62,718 nucleotides of DNA. Source: an uncultured Corynebacterium sp. (lineage in GTDB: Bacteria > Actinomycetota > Actinomycetes > Mycobacteriales > Mycobacteriaceae). Under the pieces are notes generated by a model that searched no databases, was not told where the DNA came from, and worked only from the letters and a program-made list of their open reading frames with translations. Numbering within the stretch: the first letter of the stretch is position 1; every line of letters begins with the position of its first letter. The DNA is taken from positions 1 to 62,718 of the forward strand of contig NZ_CAMIFY010000010.1 in the NCBI RefSeq assembly GCF_946222985.1. Reading direction: 5' to 3'. Below are positions 40,839 to 49,517 of the stretch, one piece after another. The position numbers and the translations under genes were made by a program.

Positions 40839-42026
40839 CTATCGCTTGTTCTTGCCCTCGGCCAGGACCTGGCGGCCGGTGACCATGCGGCAGATCTGGT
40901 TGGTGCCCTCGTAGATCTGGGTGATCTTCGCGTCGCGCATCATGCGCTCGACGGGGAAGTCGCGGGTGAAGCCGTAGCCGCCGAGCAGCTGGACGGCGTC
41001 GGTGGTGACCTCCATCGCGACGTCGGAGGCGTAGGTCTTGGCGGCGGCGGCCATCAGACCCAGCTTCGATCCGCCGTCGGCGTTGCCGCGCTCGGCGTTG
41101 GCGGCGGCGGTGTAGACCATCAGGCGCGCGGCCTCGATCTTGGTGCGCATGTCGGCGAGCATGAACTGGGTGTTCTGGAACGCGGAGATCGGCTTGCCGA
41201 ACTGCTCGCGCTCGAGGACGTAGCCCACGGCGTACTCGTAGGCGCCCTGCGCCAGGCCCAGCGCCTGGGCACCGATGGTCGGGCGGGTGTGGTCGAGGGT
41301 CTCCAGGGCGGTCTTGAAGCCGGTGCCCTCGTCGCCGATCATGCGGTCGGCGGGGATGCGGCAGTCCTCGAAGTACAGCTCGGCGGTGGGCGAGCCCTTG
41401 ATGCCCATCTTCTTCTCCAGGCCGCCGACGCGGAAGCCCTCGTCGTCGGAGCGGACCATGAACGCCGAGATGCCGTTGGCGCCCTTTTCGGGGTCGGTGA
41501 CGGCCATGACGGTGTACCAGAGCGACTTGCCGCCGTTGGTGATGAAGCACTTGGAGCCGTTGAGGACCCAGGAGTCGCCGTCGCGCACGGCGCGGGTCTT
41601 CATGGCGCCGGCGTCGGAGCCGGCTTCGCGCTCGGTCAAGGCGTAGGAGGCCATTTCGCCGTTGGCGATGTCCGGCAGCACCTGCTTCTTGAGCTCGTCG
41701 GAGCCCTTGAGGATCAGGCCCATCGTGCCGAGCTTGTTGACGGCCGGGATCAGCGACGCGGAGCCGCAGACGCGGGCGATTTCCTCGATGACGATGGTGG
41801 CCGCCACGGAGTCGCCGCCCTGTCCGCCGTATTCCTCGGGGATGTGGATGGCGTTGAAGCCGGCGGCGTTGAGCGCGTCGAGGGCTTCCTGGGGGAAGCG
41901 CTCGTTTTCGTCAACGTCGGCCGCGTAGGGGGCGATCTCCTTGTCGGCGAGGTCGCGGATGACGGAACGCAGCTCCTGGTGCTCTTCGGGAAGCTGGAAC
42001 AGGTCGAATCCGGGGGTGAGTGCCAT
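40839..42026 (-). CDS. Acyl-CoA dehydrogenase (FadE family)
   Basis: An FAD-dependent acyl-CoA dehydrogenase of 395 residues for fatty-acid or branched-chain acyl-CoA oxidation. 'YALTEREAGSDAGAMKTRA' and 'WVLNGSKCFITNGG' form the FAD/substrate site, and 'IYEGTNQICRMVTGR' is the C-terminal motif with the catalytic Glu region. Similar to FadE25 of M. tuberculosis. ATG 42026 has GGAGGA upstream; the earlier in-frame ATG 42056 adds an unconserved decapeptide. No electron-transfer flavoprotein or other beta-oxidation gene is adjacent. Confidence 0.92.
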   Translation of the reverse strand: MALTPGFDLFQLPEEHQELRSVIRDLADKEIAPYAADVDENERFPQEALDALNAAGFNAIHIPEEYGGQGGDSVAATIVIEEIARVCGSASLIPAVNKLGTMGLILKGSDELKKQVLPDIANGEMASYALTEREAGSDAGAMKTRAVRDGDSWVLNGSKCFITNGGKSLWYTVMAVTDPEKGANGISAFMVRSDDEGFRVGGLEKKMGIKGSPTAELYFEDCRIPADRMIGDEGTGFKTALETLDHTRPTIGAQALGLAQGAYEYAVGYVLEREQFGKPISAFQNTQFMLADMRTKIEAARLMVYTAAANAERGNADGGSKLGLMAAAAKTYASDVAMEVTTDAVQLLGGYGFTRDFPVERMMRDAKITQIYEGTNQICRMVTGRQVLAEGKNKR

Positions 42027-42179
42027 TGGGGACGGTCCTCCATGCGGTGGGTGCAAACGGTCAATATCTGATCATATCGCTTTATTTCGCCCCGCGGAGC
42101 TCGATTCGTGAGGCAGGTCACCCCCAAGGGGGATTTCGCTTTACGACGGCCCGGTTCTCCCCCGTTTCCCCTGCACCCG

Positions 42180-42243
42180 CCCGTCTGCGGTCACGTCGAC
42201 GGAGGTGCGCATTCACCCGTCTGCGGTCACGTCGACGGAGGTG
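42180..42243 (-). repeat. Perfect 28-bp tandem repeat (period 36) at a stop codon
   Basis: Identical 28-bp copies at 42180-42207 and 42216-42243 are separated by 8 bp. On the minus strand each contains 'CACCTCCGTCGACGTGA', that is the last codons and TGA of the YdcF-like gene. Since the period is 36, the second stop is in the same frame. The rest of the gap 42027-42226 holds GCTTTACGACG (42138-42148) and no gene. Confidence 0.9.
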
Positions 42244-43153
42244 AGCCTTCGCGTCTCACGGGTGGTTCGATCGCGCCGGTGAACCACGCGGCCACCAGCG
42301 TCGCGCCGACCGCGACGCCGGGCGCCGGCCACCACGTGGCCAGGGCGAGGAATTCGCGCAGCATCGACGTCGCCCAGTAGCGGGCGGGCGTCGGCGCGCC
42401 CTCGACCCGCCAGTCCGCCATGCCGCCGCGGCGGGCCAGGGAGCCGGCGCGGAAGACGTGGAAGTCGCTGGTGACGACGGTGACCGGTGCGCGCTCGACC
42501 ATGGGCGTGGCGTTGCGGAGGTTCTCGAACGTCGACGTCGACGTCGGTTCGACGCGCACGTCGGCGATGCCGCGGGCGTGGAGCCAATCGCGCATGACCT
42601 CGGCCTCGGAGGCGCCGCCGTCTTCGCCAATGCCGCCGCAGCAGATGACGGTGACGGGCCCGGTCGCCCGGCGCGCCACCGTCTCGGCCAGTTCGAGGCG
42701 AAGGCGCAGCAGCGTCGACGGGCGGCCGTGGCGCAGGGCGCACCCCAGCACGAGGATCGTCCCGGCCGGGCCGCGATCGCGGCGCGCCCACGTGCGGCGA
42801 GCGACGTCGAAGATCGGCAGCATCAGACCCGGCACGGCGGCGGTGGACAGTGCGACGACGGAAGCGACGGCGGAAGCGATGGTGGGAGCGGTGGTGGAAG
42901 CGGCGGCGGATCCTCGTCCGGCGCTCCCCCGCGCCACGGCACGCGCCGCCGCCAGCACCCCGGCGCCGTAGGCCACGCCCGCCACCGGCAGCCCCCAGTT
43001 CGGCGGGCGACGATTGGGCAGGCGCGGCGGCCGCATCACGGGATCACGCCACGCCACGACCCCGCCGATGGCCAACACCGAGGCCATCGCCAAGCCCGGA
43101 ATCGCGGTGAGAACCGCGAAGGCGGGGCGCGGGGACGTCGTCAAGCCAGGCAT
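42227..43153 (-). CDS. YdcF-like DUF218 membrane protein
   Basis: A 308-residue protein with four membrane helices in the N-terminal half and two near the C-terminus around a DUF218 (YdcF/ElyC/SanA) domain. 'ILVLGCALRHGRPSTLLRLRLE', 'VICCGGIGEDGGASEAEVMRDWL' and 'VTSDFHVFRAGSLA' are the domain motifs. DUF218 proteins act in envelope biogenesis and vancomycin tolerance in enterobacteria; function here is unknown. ATG 43153 has TACCGT 6 nt upstream (43165-43160). An Ala/Ser/Thr repeat near residues 85-115 links the helices. The 3' end is duplicated. Confidence 0.8.
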   Translation of the reverse strand: MPGLTTSPRPAFAVLTAIPGLAMASVLAIGGVVAWRDPVMRPPRLPNRRPPNWGLPVAGVAYGAGVLAAARAVARGSAGRGSAAASTTAPTIASAVASVVALSTAAVPGLMLPIFDVARRTWARRDRGPAGTILVLGCALRHGRPSTLLRLRLELAETVARRATGPVTVICCGGIGEDGGASEAEVMRDWLHARGIADVRVEPTSTSTFENLRNATPMVERAPVTVVTSDFHVFRAGSLARRGGMADWRVEGAPTPARYWATSMLREFLALATWWPAPGVAVGATLVAAWFTGAIEPPVRREGSPPST

Positions 43154-43207
43154 GCGCCCACGGTATCCCAGGGTCCGGATCGCCCATCCGGGCCGTCCGG
43201 GTCCACC

Positions 43208-43213
43208 TAGAAT
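43208..43213 (+). promoter_or_regulatory. -10 element TAGAAT
   Basis: TAGAAT is followed by 8 nt (CGGCGGGC) and ATG 43222, a slightly longer spacer than in the other leaderless candidates. The divergent YdcF-like gene has its own TACCGT 43 nt away. Confidence 0.45.
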
Positions 43214-43221
43214 CGGCGGGC

Positions 43222-43845
43222 ATGACGGACACGGATCGGTTCTCCGCCCCCACCGGACGCAGCGGCGACGAATGGGTGGTCTGGCTCGACGACCGCGGCG
43301 CACGCGATCTGCCGCACCCCGACATCGCCGCGTTGGCGGTGGCCGAGATCCGCGCGGCGGACGGCACCCTCGGCGACGGGTCGACGTCGTCGAATCCGGA
43401 GTGGTGGGCGCAGGGGGTGGCGGTGCATTACGAACGCGCCATCGGGCGTCGCGCCGTCGGGCAGCGCGGCGACGGTGCCTGGTCGGCGGCGGTGTCGAAG
43501 ACCCTGCCCGGGGACATGGACCACGTCCGCGACGCCTTCGCCGTCCACGTCGACGCGATCCTCGCCGATCGCGGCGGCCTCCACCCCGACGCCGACGACG
43601 ACCCCGTGCCGGCCGAGGGCGAGCCCCGGACCTCGGACACCGACAAGTGGCGCTACTGGCGCTGCCCGATGGCCGACGGGTCGCGGGTGGCCGTCGACGT
43701 GCAGACCAAGAAGCCGGGCAAGGACGGGGCCGTGAAGTCGACGCTGGCCGTCAACCACGACTCGCTCGACGACGAGGCCTCCCGCGATCGCGTTCGCATC
43801 TGGTGGCGCGGCGTGCTCGCCGACCTCGCGGCGGAGATGAACTGA
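43222..43845 (+). CDS. DUF4287-like protein
   Basis: A 207-residue soluble protein. 'NPEWWAQGVAVHYERAIGRRAVGQRGDG' and 'AAVSKTLPG' resemble the DUF4287 family, and the C-terminal 'KSTLAVNHDSLDDE...WWRGVLADLA' resembles the second part of those proteins. An acidic linker 'HPDADDDPVPAEGEPRTSD' lies between. No catalytic motif is visible and the role is unknown. It converges with the P-loop kinase gene. Confidence 0.62.
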   Translation: MTDTDRFSAPTGRSGDEWVVWLDDRGARDLPHPDIAALAVAEIRAADGTLGDGSTSSNPEWWAQGVAVHYERAIGRRAVGQRGDGAWSAAVSKTLPGDMDHVRDAFAVHVDAILADRGGLHPDADDDPVPAEGEPRTSDTDKWRYWRCPMADGSRVAVDVQTKKPGKDGAVKSTLAVNHDSLDDEASRDRVRIWWRGVLADLAAEMN

Positions 43846-43918
43846 GGACCTGACAACGGTGACCGACGAACGGCGGCGGTCACCGACGACTGAACCCTGC
43901 GACGGGGCCCGGCGCCGG

Positions 43919-44437
43919 TCAGCCCGGCCGCACGGTCCAGTCGGCGAGGTCGCGGGGTCGGTGGCGGGCGATGTGCGCGTCCTCCTGCTCCGCCCACATC
44001 CGCCAATGCCCGTGGAAGTACGGGTCGCGGGCCATGGCCCGGGCGAAGCGGGTCGGCGCATCGAGCTCGACCCACACTCCCCAGGCCTGGCCGTCGCCGA
44101 TGGCGCGGGCGGCGGCGAGATTGTCGGCGGTGACCGCGCCGCAGCCCTCGATGATCAACGACGGCGCCGCCGAACCCGAGCTCCCGTCGCGCGGCACGGC
44201 GAAGGCCGACAGATCCACCCACTCCGCCCAATCGGAGGTGAACCAGTCCCAGCGCCGGAACCCCGCCGTCTCCGGTGCGAGCATCGTCTCGGCCACCGCA
44301 TCGGAGGCGGCGGCCAGGCCCGACCATCCCGGATAGGCGTCTTCGAGGTGGACGACGCGCCAGCCGAGGACGTCGTGAAGCTTCTTGGCCAACGTCGTCT
44401 TGCCGGAACCCGACCGGCCGTCGATGAGCAGGATCAC
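43919..44437 (-). CDS. P-loop NTPase / uridine kinase-like protein in the thiamine-transport operon
   Basis: A 172-residue small kinase-like protein. Walker A is 'IDGRSGSGKTTLAKKL' at about 5-20, 'VVHLEDAYPGWSGL' an Asp-containing substrate loop and 'SLIIEGCGAV' the Walker B-like strand. This is the layout of uridine or nucleoside kinases. GTG 44437 overlaps the ykoC stop (GTGA), so it is translated with the ECF transporter under the TPP riboswitch. A kinase for a thiamine precursor is possible but not shown; it is not a ThiD/ThiM family member. Confidence 0.75.
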   Translation of the reverse strand: MILLIDGRSGSGKTTLAKKLHDVLGWRVVHLEDAYPGWSGLAAASDAVAETMLAPETAGFRRWDWFTSDWAEWVDLSAFAVPRDGSSGSAAPSLIIEGCGAVTADNLAAARAIGDGQAWGVWVELDAPTRFARAMARDPYFHGHWRMWAEQEDAHIARHRPRDLADWTVRPG

Positions 44438-45222
44438 GCGACCCCCAGGAACCGGAACTCGCCGACGGCCACGGCGATGCCGAGCGAGGCGGCGGCGATG
44501 AGCGCACAGACGGCGATGACGGCGATGTCGCGGCCGCCGAACGCCGACTCGCGTGCCCACGTGCGCGGACCCGGGGCGCCGAAACCGCGGGCCTCCATGG
44601 CGGTCGACAATTTCGTGCCGCGGCGCAGCGCGAAGACGAGCAGGGCGAAGACCTGGCCGAACAGCCGTCGGATGCGCCCGTGATCGCCCAGACCCCTCGC
44701 CCGGCGCGCCCGGGACAATGCACGCCAGTCGTCGAGGAACAGGGTGATCAGGCGGACGCCGGCGACGGAGGCCAGCACGAACCGCGACGGCAACTTCAGC
44801 ACCTGCGACAATCCGTCGCCGAGGTCGGTGGGATCGATGTCGGCGGTGAGCACCACCACGGGCAACCCCACCGCCAGCACGCGCACGGTGATCGCGATGG
44901 CCAGGGCGATGGAATTGTCCGTCACCGTGGCCAGCAGGAACTCGAAGTGCACGCGGCCCTCCGGGTTGCCGTAGAGCAGCATCGACACGCCCGACACCGG
45001 CGCGGCCAGCAGGATCGGCCACCCGCGGCGCACCAGACGGCGCGGGCCGACGCCGCACAGGGGCGCGGCGACGAGCGTGCACGCCACCGCCACCGTCGCC
45101 GATACCCAGTCGATGGACAGCAGCAACGGGGTCGTCATGATCAGCAGCCCCAGGAGCTTGGCGACGGGATTGACCCCGCGCAGCACGTTGACCCGCGCGC
45201 CCTCGGTGGTCGCGGCGCTCAT
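44434..45222 (-). CDS. ykoC: ECF transporter transmembrane component (EcfT/YkoC)
   Basis: A 262-residue transmembrane coupling protein of an energy-coupling factor transporter. About five helices; the coupling motifs Ala-Arg-Gly appear as 'SRARRARGLG' and 'AMEARGFGAPG', which contact the ATPases. ATG 45222 overlaps the ATPase stop (ATGA). With ykoD and ykoE it makes a group I ECF system for the thiamine precursor hydroxymethylpyrimidine or thiamine. Confidence 0.9.
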   Translation of the reverse strand: MSAATTEGARVNVLRGVNPVAKLLGLLIMTTPLLLSIDWVSATVAVACTLVAAPLCGVGPRRLVRRGWPILLAAPVSGVSMLLYGNPEGRVHFEFLLATVTDNSIALAIAITVRVLAVGLPVVVLTADIDPTDLGDGLSQVLKLPSRFVLASVAGVRLITLFLDDWRALSRARRARGLGDHGRIRRLFGQVFALLVFALRRGTKLSTAMEARGFGAPGPRTWARESAFGGRDIAVIAVCALIAAASLGIAVAVGEFRFLGVA

Positions 45223-46709
45223 CGTCGCCCCACCTGGCCCAGGTCGATGACGTGGTCGCCCATCGCCGCCACGACGAGCGGATCATGGGTGACGGAGACG
45301 ACCGTGACGCCGTCGTCGACGAGCGCGCGCAACAGGCGCAGCAGCTCGGCGAAGGTGGTGCGGTCCTGACCGAAGGTCGGCTCGTCGAGGATGACCGCCG
45401 ACGGGGCGGTCGACAGGACCGTGGCCACCGACAGCCGTCGCTTCTCGCCGCCGGACAACGTGAAGGGGTTCGCGGCGGCCAGGTGCGTCAGGCGCAGGCG
45501 CTCGAGCAGTTCGTCGACTCGGGCGGCGCCGTCCGGGTCCTTCAGCAGCTTCGGGCCCAACTCCAGTTCCTCGCGCACGGTGGCGGTGACGAATTGGTGC
45601 TCGGGCGCCTGGAACACGCTGCCGATGCGGGCGGCGAGCTGCTTGGACTTCCACTTCATCGGATCGGGCCCGGCGCCGCGGGCCAGCGCCTCCGAGGCGA
45701 CGACCGCCCCGCCCATCGGCTCGAGCAGGCCGCCCATGGTCAGGGCCAACGTCGATTTGCCGGACCCGTTGGGCCCGACGATGCACGTCGACGCACCCGC
45801 CGGCACCACGGCGTCGATTCCGCGGCGCACCGGGGTGCGCCCGTAGCCGACGGTGAGGTCGTCCAGTCGGATGGCCGCGTCGGAGCCGGTGCCGATGTCG
45901 ACGGGTCGTGCGCGGCCGACGTCGGGGGCCGGGCCGGGCAGCCACACGCCGGCGGCGCGCAGCTCGTCGCCCCGCTCGGCGAGGATCCGCTCGGGAGCCC
46001 CGGCGGCGATCACCGTCGAGCCGGTGGTCTCCGTGCCGGCGCCCGCGCTCTCCCCCGACGACGCCTCCGCACCCACCACGACGACGCGGTCGACGTGGTC
46101 GATCCAGGCGTCGACGCGATGCTCGACGACGACGAGCGTGGCGCCCGTGGCGTCGGCGGCGCGGATGGCCGCATCGCGCAGCGCCGGCACGCCGTCGGGG
46201 TCGATGTTGGCGGTGGGCTCGTCGAGGCAGATCACCGTCGCGCCCATCGCCAGCACCCCGGCCAGGGCCAGGCGCTGCTGCTGTCCCCCGGACAACTGCG
46301 ACGTCGGATGATCCAGCGGCACGTCGAGGCCCACCAGGTCCAACGACCGGCGGACGCGACGCCAGATCTCGTCGCGATCGACGCCGAGGTTCTCCGCGCC
46401 GAAGGCGACGTCATCGCCGACGCGGGCGGAGATGACCTGGCTGTTGGGGTCCTGCAGCACCAGCCCGACGAGCCCGCGATGGTCGGCGGGGTCACGGCCG
46501 TCGACGAGGACCCGTCCGGTCCGGTCCCCGTCCTCGTCGTCGCCGAGGACTCCCGCGATGGCGGCCAGCAACGTCGATTTGCCCGCGCCCGATGCGCCGA
46601 GAAGCAGGATCTTCTCGGCGGCGTCGACGTGCAGGTCGACGTCGGTCAACGCGGGGCGGCGCCGTCCGGCGTGCCGCCATCCGAAACCTTCGACGGAGAT
46701 CGACGCCAT
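45219..46709 (-). CDS. ykoD: ECF transporter double ATP-binding protein (YkoD type)
   Basis: A 496-residue protein with two complete ABC ATPase domains. The first has Walker A 'LLGASGAGKSTLL', Q-loop 'VLQDPNSQ', signature 'LSGGQQQRLALA' and Walker B 'CLDEPTANID'. The second has 'VGPNGSGKSTLA', 'VFQAPEHQF', 'LSGGEKRRLSVA' and 'ILDEPTFGQD'. A Gly/Ser/Thr linker near 215-240 joins them. This fused architecture is typical of YkoD. ATG 46709 has only a weak ribosome site 19 nt after the ykoE stop. Confidence 0.93.
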   Translation of the reverse strand: MASISVEGFGWRHAGRRRPALTDVDLHVDAAEKILLLGASGAGKSTLLAAIAGVLGDDEDGDRTGRVLVDGRDPADHRGLVGLVLQDPNSQVISARVGDDVAFGAENLGVDRDEIWRRVRRSLDLVGLDVPLDHPTSQLSGGQQQRLALAGVLAMGATVICLDEPTANIDPDGVPALRDAAIRAADATGATLVVVEHRVDAWIDHVDRVVVVGAEASSGESAGAGTETTGSTVIAAGAPERILAERGDELRAAGVWLPGPAPDVGRARPVDIGTGSDAAIRLDDLTVGYGRTPVRRGIDAVVPAGASTCIVGPNGSGKSTLALTMGGLLEPMGGAVVASEALARGAGPDPMKWKSKQLAARIGSVFQAPEHQFVTATVREELELGPKLLKDPDGAARVDELLERLRLTHLAAANPFTLSGGEKRRLSVATVLSTAPSAVILDEPTFGQDRTTFAELLRLLRALVDDGVTVVSVTHDPLVVAAMGDHVIDLGQVGRR

Positions 46710-46728
46710 GGCGATGCCCTGCCCGGGT

Positions 46729-47376
46729 CTAGACGTCGCCGCGGCGCTCGCGCCCCGCGGCGAAACGATCCAGCGCACCGGTGGCGGCCAAGGCACGCAC
46801 CAGCGCCCACCCGACCGCACCGGCCAGGATCGCGCCCGAGACGAGCAGGCAAGCCAGGTAGATCGCGTTGAACTCGAACGTGCGCGCCAGGTTGCCGGAG
46901 GTGAACAGCTCCAGGATGAACGCGCCGGCGCCCGCGACCGCGCCGGCGGCCATGGCGACGGGGAGGGAGAAACGTCGATAAGCGAAAAGCAGGAAGACCA
47001 ACTCCGCGCCGAGGCCCTGCGCCAGACCCGAGTACAGCGTGGAGATGCCCCACTGGTTGCCGATCACCGCCGACACCGTCGCCGCGACGACCTCGACGAA
47101 CAACGCGGCGCCGGGCTTGCGGATGACCAGCCCGCCGATGACGCCGCCGAGCAGCCACGGGCCGACGACGAGACCGCCGAAGCCCGGGGTGACGCCGTCG
47201 AGGGCCGTGAACCACGCGCCGCCGACGATGTTCCACACCACGAAGATCACGCCCACCGCGACGCCCAGCACCGCCGCGATGACGATGTCGACCACGCGCC
47301 AGGCGCGCTTGCGGGGACGGCCGGGGGTGCCGGTGCCGGTGTGAGTGGCGTTCGAATCGCCGTGTTCGGTGGACAT
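46729..47376 (-). CDS. ykoE: ECF transporter substrate-binding component (YkoE type)
   Basis: A 215-residue S-component with about six helices that captures the substrate. 'RVVDIVIAAVLGVAVGVIF', 'GLVVGPWLLGGVIGGL' and 'GNQWGISTLYSGLAQGLGAELVF' are YkoE features; YkoE-YkoD-YkoC imports the pyrimidine precursor of thiamine (or thiamine). A THI-box riboswitch directly upstream confirms the thiamine link. ATG 47376 is preceded by a GGAGG element within the riboswitch's expression platform. A loose copy of the iterated 11-mer lies inside (46973-46983). Confidence 0.92.
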   Translation of the reverse strand: MSTEHGDSNATHTGTGTPGRPRKRAWRVVDIVIAAVLGVAVGVIFVVWNIVGGAWFTALDGVTPGFGGLVVGPWLLGGVIGGLVIRKPGAALFVEVVAATVSAVIGNQWGISTLYSGLAQGLGAELVFLLFAYRRFSLPVAMAAGAVAGAGAFILELFTSGNLARTFEFNAIYLACLLVSGAILAGAVGWALVRALAATGALDRFAAGRERRGDV

Positions 47377-47389
47377 GTGGAGCCTCCGT

Positions 47390-47505
47390 CGCTTCCTTCG
47401 CCGGCATTACCCGGACAGGTTCCTACGGTCGAGGGCGGCTGGCGCCGCGCCCTCCTCTCAGCCCCACGTGACCCGAAGGTCGGCCGGGACTCCCGTGCGC
47501 ATTTC
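47390..47505 (-). ncRNA. TPP (THI-box) riboswitch
   Basis: Minus-strand leader of ykoE. The conserved 'GGGGCTGAGAGG' (about 47466-47455) and, after a variable GC hairpin, 'GGAACCTGTCCGGGTAATGCCGGCGAAGG' split as AACCTG (about 47422-47417) and GGGTAATGCCGGCG (about 47413-47400) match the THI element core. Downstream 'GGAGGCTCC' precedes the start codon and could hide the ribosome site, so control is probably translational. TAGCAT about 7 nt upstream of the element is a candidate -10. End coordinates are approximate. Confidence 0.92.
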
Positions 47506-47553
47506 GACCGAATGCTACCCCACCACCCACGCGGGTCCTAAAGTTGGGAAACC

Positions 47554-49458
47554 ATGAGCAACGAACAGGCGGACCAATTCCCGGCCGACGCCACCGCGGT
47601 TACGGCCACCGCCACCGACGCCGACCCCGGCGATTTCGAACGCCGCATTCCCCGGCGGATGTGGCTGATCGCCGTCGCGGCGATCGTCGTCGTCCAGCTC
47701 ATCGGCCGCATCTGGGTGCTCACCGGCCGGACGTTCTACTGGGACGACTTCATCATCGTCGGCTCCGCGGCCGGCGCCGACTGGTGGACGCCGGACTACT
47801 TCCTGCAGGCCCACGACGGTCACCTCGCGCCACTGTCCTTCATCCTCCAGGCGGTGGTCAACCAGATCGCCCCGTGGCACTGGTGGCTGCCGGCGACGCT
47901 GATGGTGCTCGGGCAGGCCGCGGTGACCGTGGTCGTCGCCCGCGCGCTGCGCCACATCGCGGGACGGTCGTGGCAGGCACTGGCCGCCCTGGCGCTGGTG
48001 GCGTGGACCCCGCTGACTCTGCCGGGTTCGACCTGGTGGTCGGCGGCGGTCAACGCGCTGCCCATGCAGCTGGCGCTGGCCGGCATCACGGCCCTGGCCA
48101 TCCGCGTCAGCCTCCGCCAGACCGGCCGGGTCTCCGGCCGCGCCGTGGCCGCGGCGACCATCGGTCTGATCGTGGCGCTGGCGTTCTTCGAGAAGTCCCT
48201 CGCGATCATGCCGGTGGCCCTGGCCTTCACCATCGCCGTCGCATACCTGGAGCGCCGCGACATCCTGGCCACGCTGCGCCGCGGCCGCGCGCTGTGGCTG
48301 TCGCTGGGCCTGGTCACCGTCGCATGGGCGGTCTTCTACGCCATGACGGCCCTGTCCGATGCCGGCGAGGCGTCGTCCGAGCCGCGGTCGGAGCTGTTCT
48401 TCAACGGTCTGGGCCAGGTGCTCGCGGGCTTGGCCGGCGGCCCCTGGTTCTGGGACCGCTGGGCCCCCAGCCAGCCGTGGGCCGACGCGCCGTCGGGTCT
48501 CGTCAGCGTCGGCGCCGTGCTGGTGCTGCTGACCATGGCGGTGACCATCGGCCGCGATCTGCGCGCCTGGTTGCCGTGGGTCATCGCCGCGGGGTACCTG
48601 TCGGCGACCCTGCTGTCGGTGACGCTGATGCGTTCGGGCGACCACACCTCCGACGTGCTGGCCAGCACGCTGCACTACTACGGCGACTCGGCCATCGTCA
48701 TCGGCTTCGCCCTGGCCACCGCCTGGTCGGATCGCGTGCGGCCGCTGCCGGCCCGGTCTCGATTCGCGGTGCTGGCCCTGGCCGCGGTGCTGCTGGTCTC
48801 CTCGGCGGTGTCCGTGGCCGGGTACCGCGCGACGTGGTCCGACGACGGCACCGGCGAGTGGATCGCCACCGCCCGCCAGTCGCTGGCCGACGCCGCCGCC
48901 CGCGACGACGCCCCGGTCGTCCTCGACCAGCCGGTGCCCTACGAGGTGCTGCTGCCCGTGGCCTTCCCGAAGAACATGTACTCGCAGGTCTTCCGCGATC
49001 TCGACGAGCGCCCCGAGTTCGGCCGCGTCACCGACGAGCCCCAGATGTTCGACGGCTCCGGCGAGCTCGTGCCGGCCACCGTCGCGGAAATCACCCGCAT
49101 CCCGCAGGGCGACGTCGAATCCTGCGGCACGCAATTGATCGTCGGCGCGGACGGCACGGCGTCGACGGAGATCCCGCTGCGCGACATCGCCAAGCTCGGC
49201 GACTGGGTGATCGAGCTCAACGCGATCGCCTCGTCCCCCGCCCAGGTCCGCCTGAGCCTGCCCAATCCCTTCGAGACCCCGGAGCAGACGCTCGGCGGTT
49301 CCACCGTCGTCGACGTCGACGACGAGTTGGACACCCGCTGGGTGTTCGTCTCCGGCGGCGGCAACACGCTGCGCGTCGACGTCTCCGGGGCCCCGGAGGG
49401 CACGTCGGTGTGCCTCGGTTCGGGGGCGATGGGGCCACTGGTTCCCGCCGCCGGCTGA
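47554..49458 (+). CDS. Large GT-C-like membrane protein
   Basis: A 634-residue membrane protein with about eleven helices (40-460) and a C-terminal extracytoplasmic beta-rich domain (about 470-634). After the first helix it reads 'GRTFYWDDFIIVG' and 'QAHDGHLAPLSFI': an acidic pair in the first external loop is the hallmark of GT-C glycosyltransferases that use polyprenyl-phosphate sugars. Such enzymes build arabinogalactan and related glycans in this lineage. No specific family is assigned. ATG 47554 is preceded by TAAAGT at 47539-47544 (9-nt spacing). It is divergent from ykoE. Confidence 0.7.
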   Translation: MSNEQADQFPADATAVTATATDADPGDFERRIPRRMWLIAVAAIVVVQLIGRIWVLTGRTFYWDDFIIVGSAAGADWWTPDYFLQAHDGHLAPLSFILQAVVNQIAPWHWWLPATLMVLGQAAVTVVVARALRHIAGRSWQALAALALVAWTPLTLPGSTWWSAAVNALPMQLALAGITALAIRVSLRQTGRVSGRAVAAATIGLIVALAFFEKSLAIMPVALAFTIAVAYLERRDILATLRRGRALWLSLGLVTVAWAVFYAMTALSDAGEASSEPRSELFFNGLGQVLAGLAGGPWFWDRWAPSQPWADAPSGLVSVGAVLVLLTMAVTIGRDLRAWLPWVIAAGYLSATLLSVTLMRSGDHTSDVLASTLHYYGDSAIVIGFALATAWSDRVRPLPARSRFAVLALAAVLLVSSAVSVAGYRATWSDDGTGEWIATARQSLADAAARDDAPVVLDQPVPYEVLLPVAFPKNMYSQVFRDLDERPEFGRVTDEPQMFDGSGELVPATVAEITRIPQGDVESCGTQLIVGADGTASTEIPLRDIAKLGDWVIELNAIASSPAQVRLSLPNPFETPEQTLGGSTVVDVDDELDTRWVFVSGGGNTLRVDVSGAPEGTSVCLGSGAMGPLVPAAG

Positions 49459-49517
49459 GAATCCACTACGATGACTGTGAGAATTTCATTCGTGAAGCCG
49501 CTTTAAGGAGCCCATTC

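Noticed and set aside
42180..42243. The 28-bp repeat pair as a mini CRISPR array
   Set aside because: Only two copies, 8 bp between them, no cas genes, and the repeat is simply the duplicated end of the YdcF-like gene.
47401..47505. The leader of ykoE as a plain attenuator hairpin
   Set aside because: The full THI-box core with CTGAGA and GGGTAATGCCGGCG is present, so it is a TPP riboswitch.
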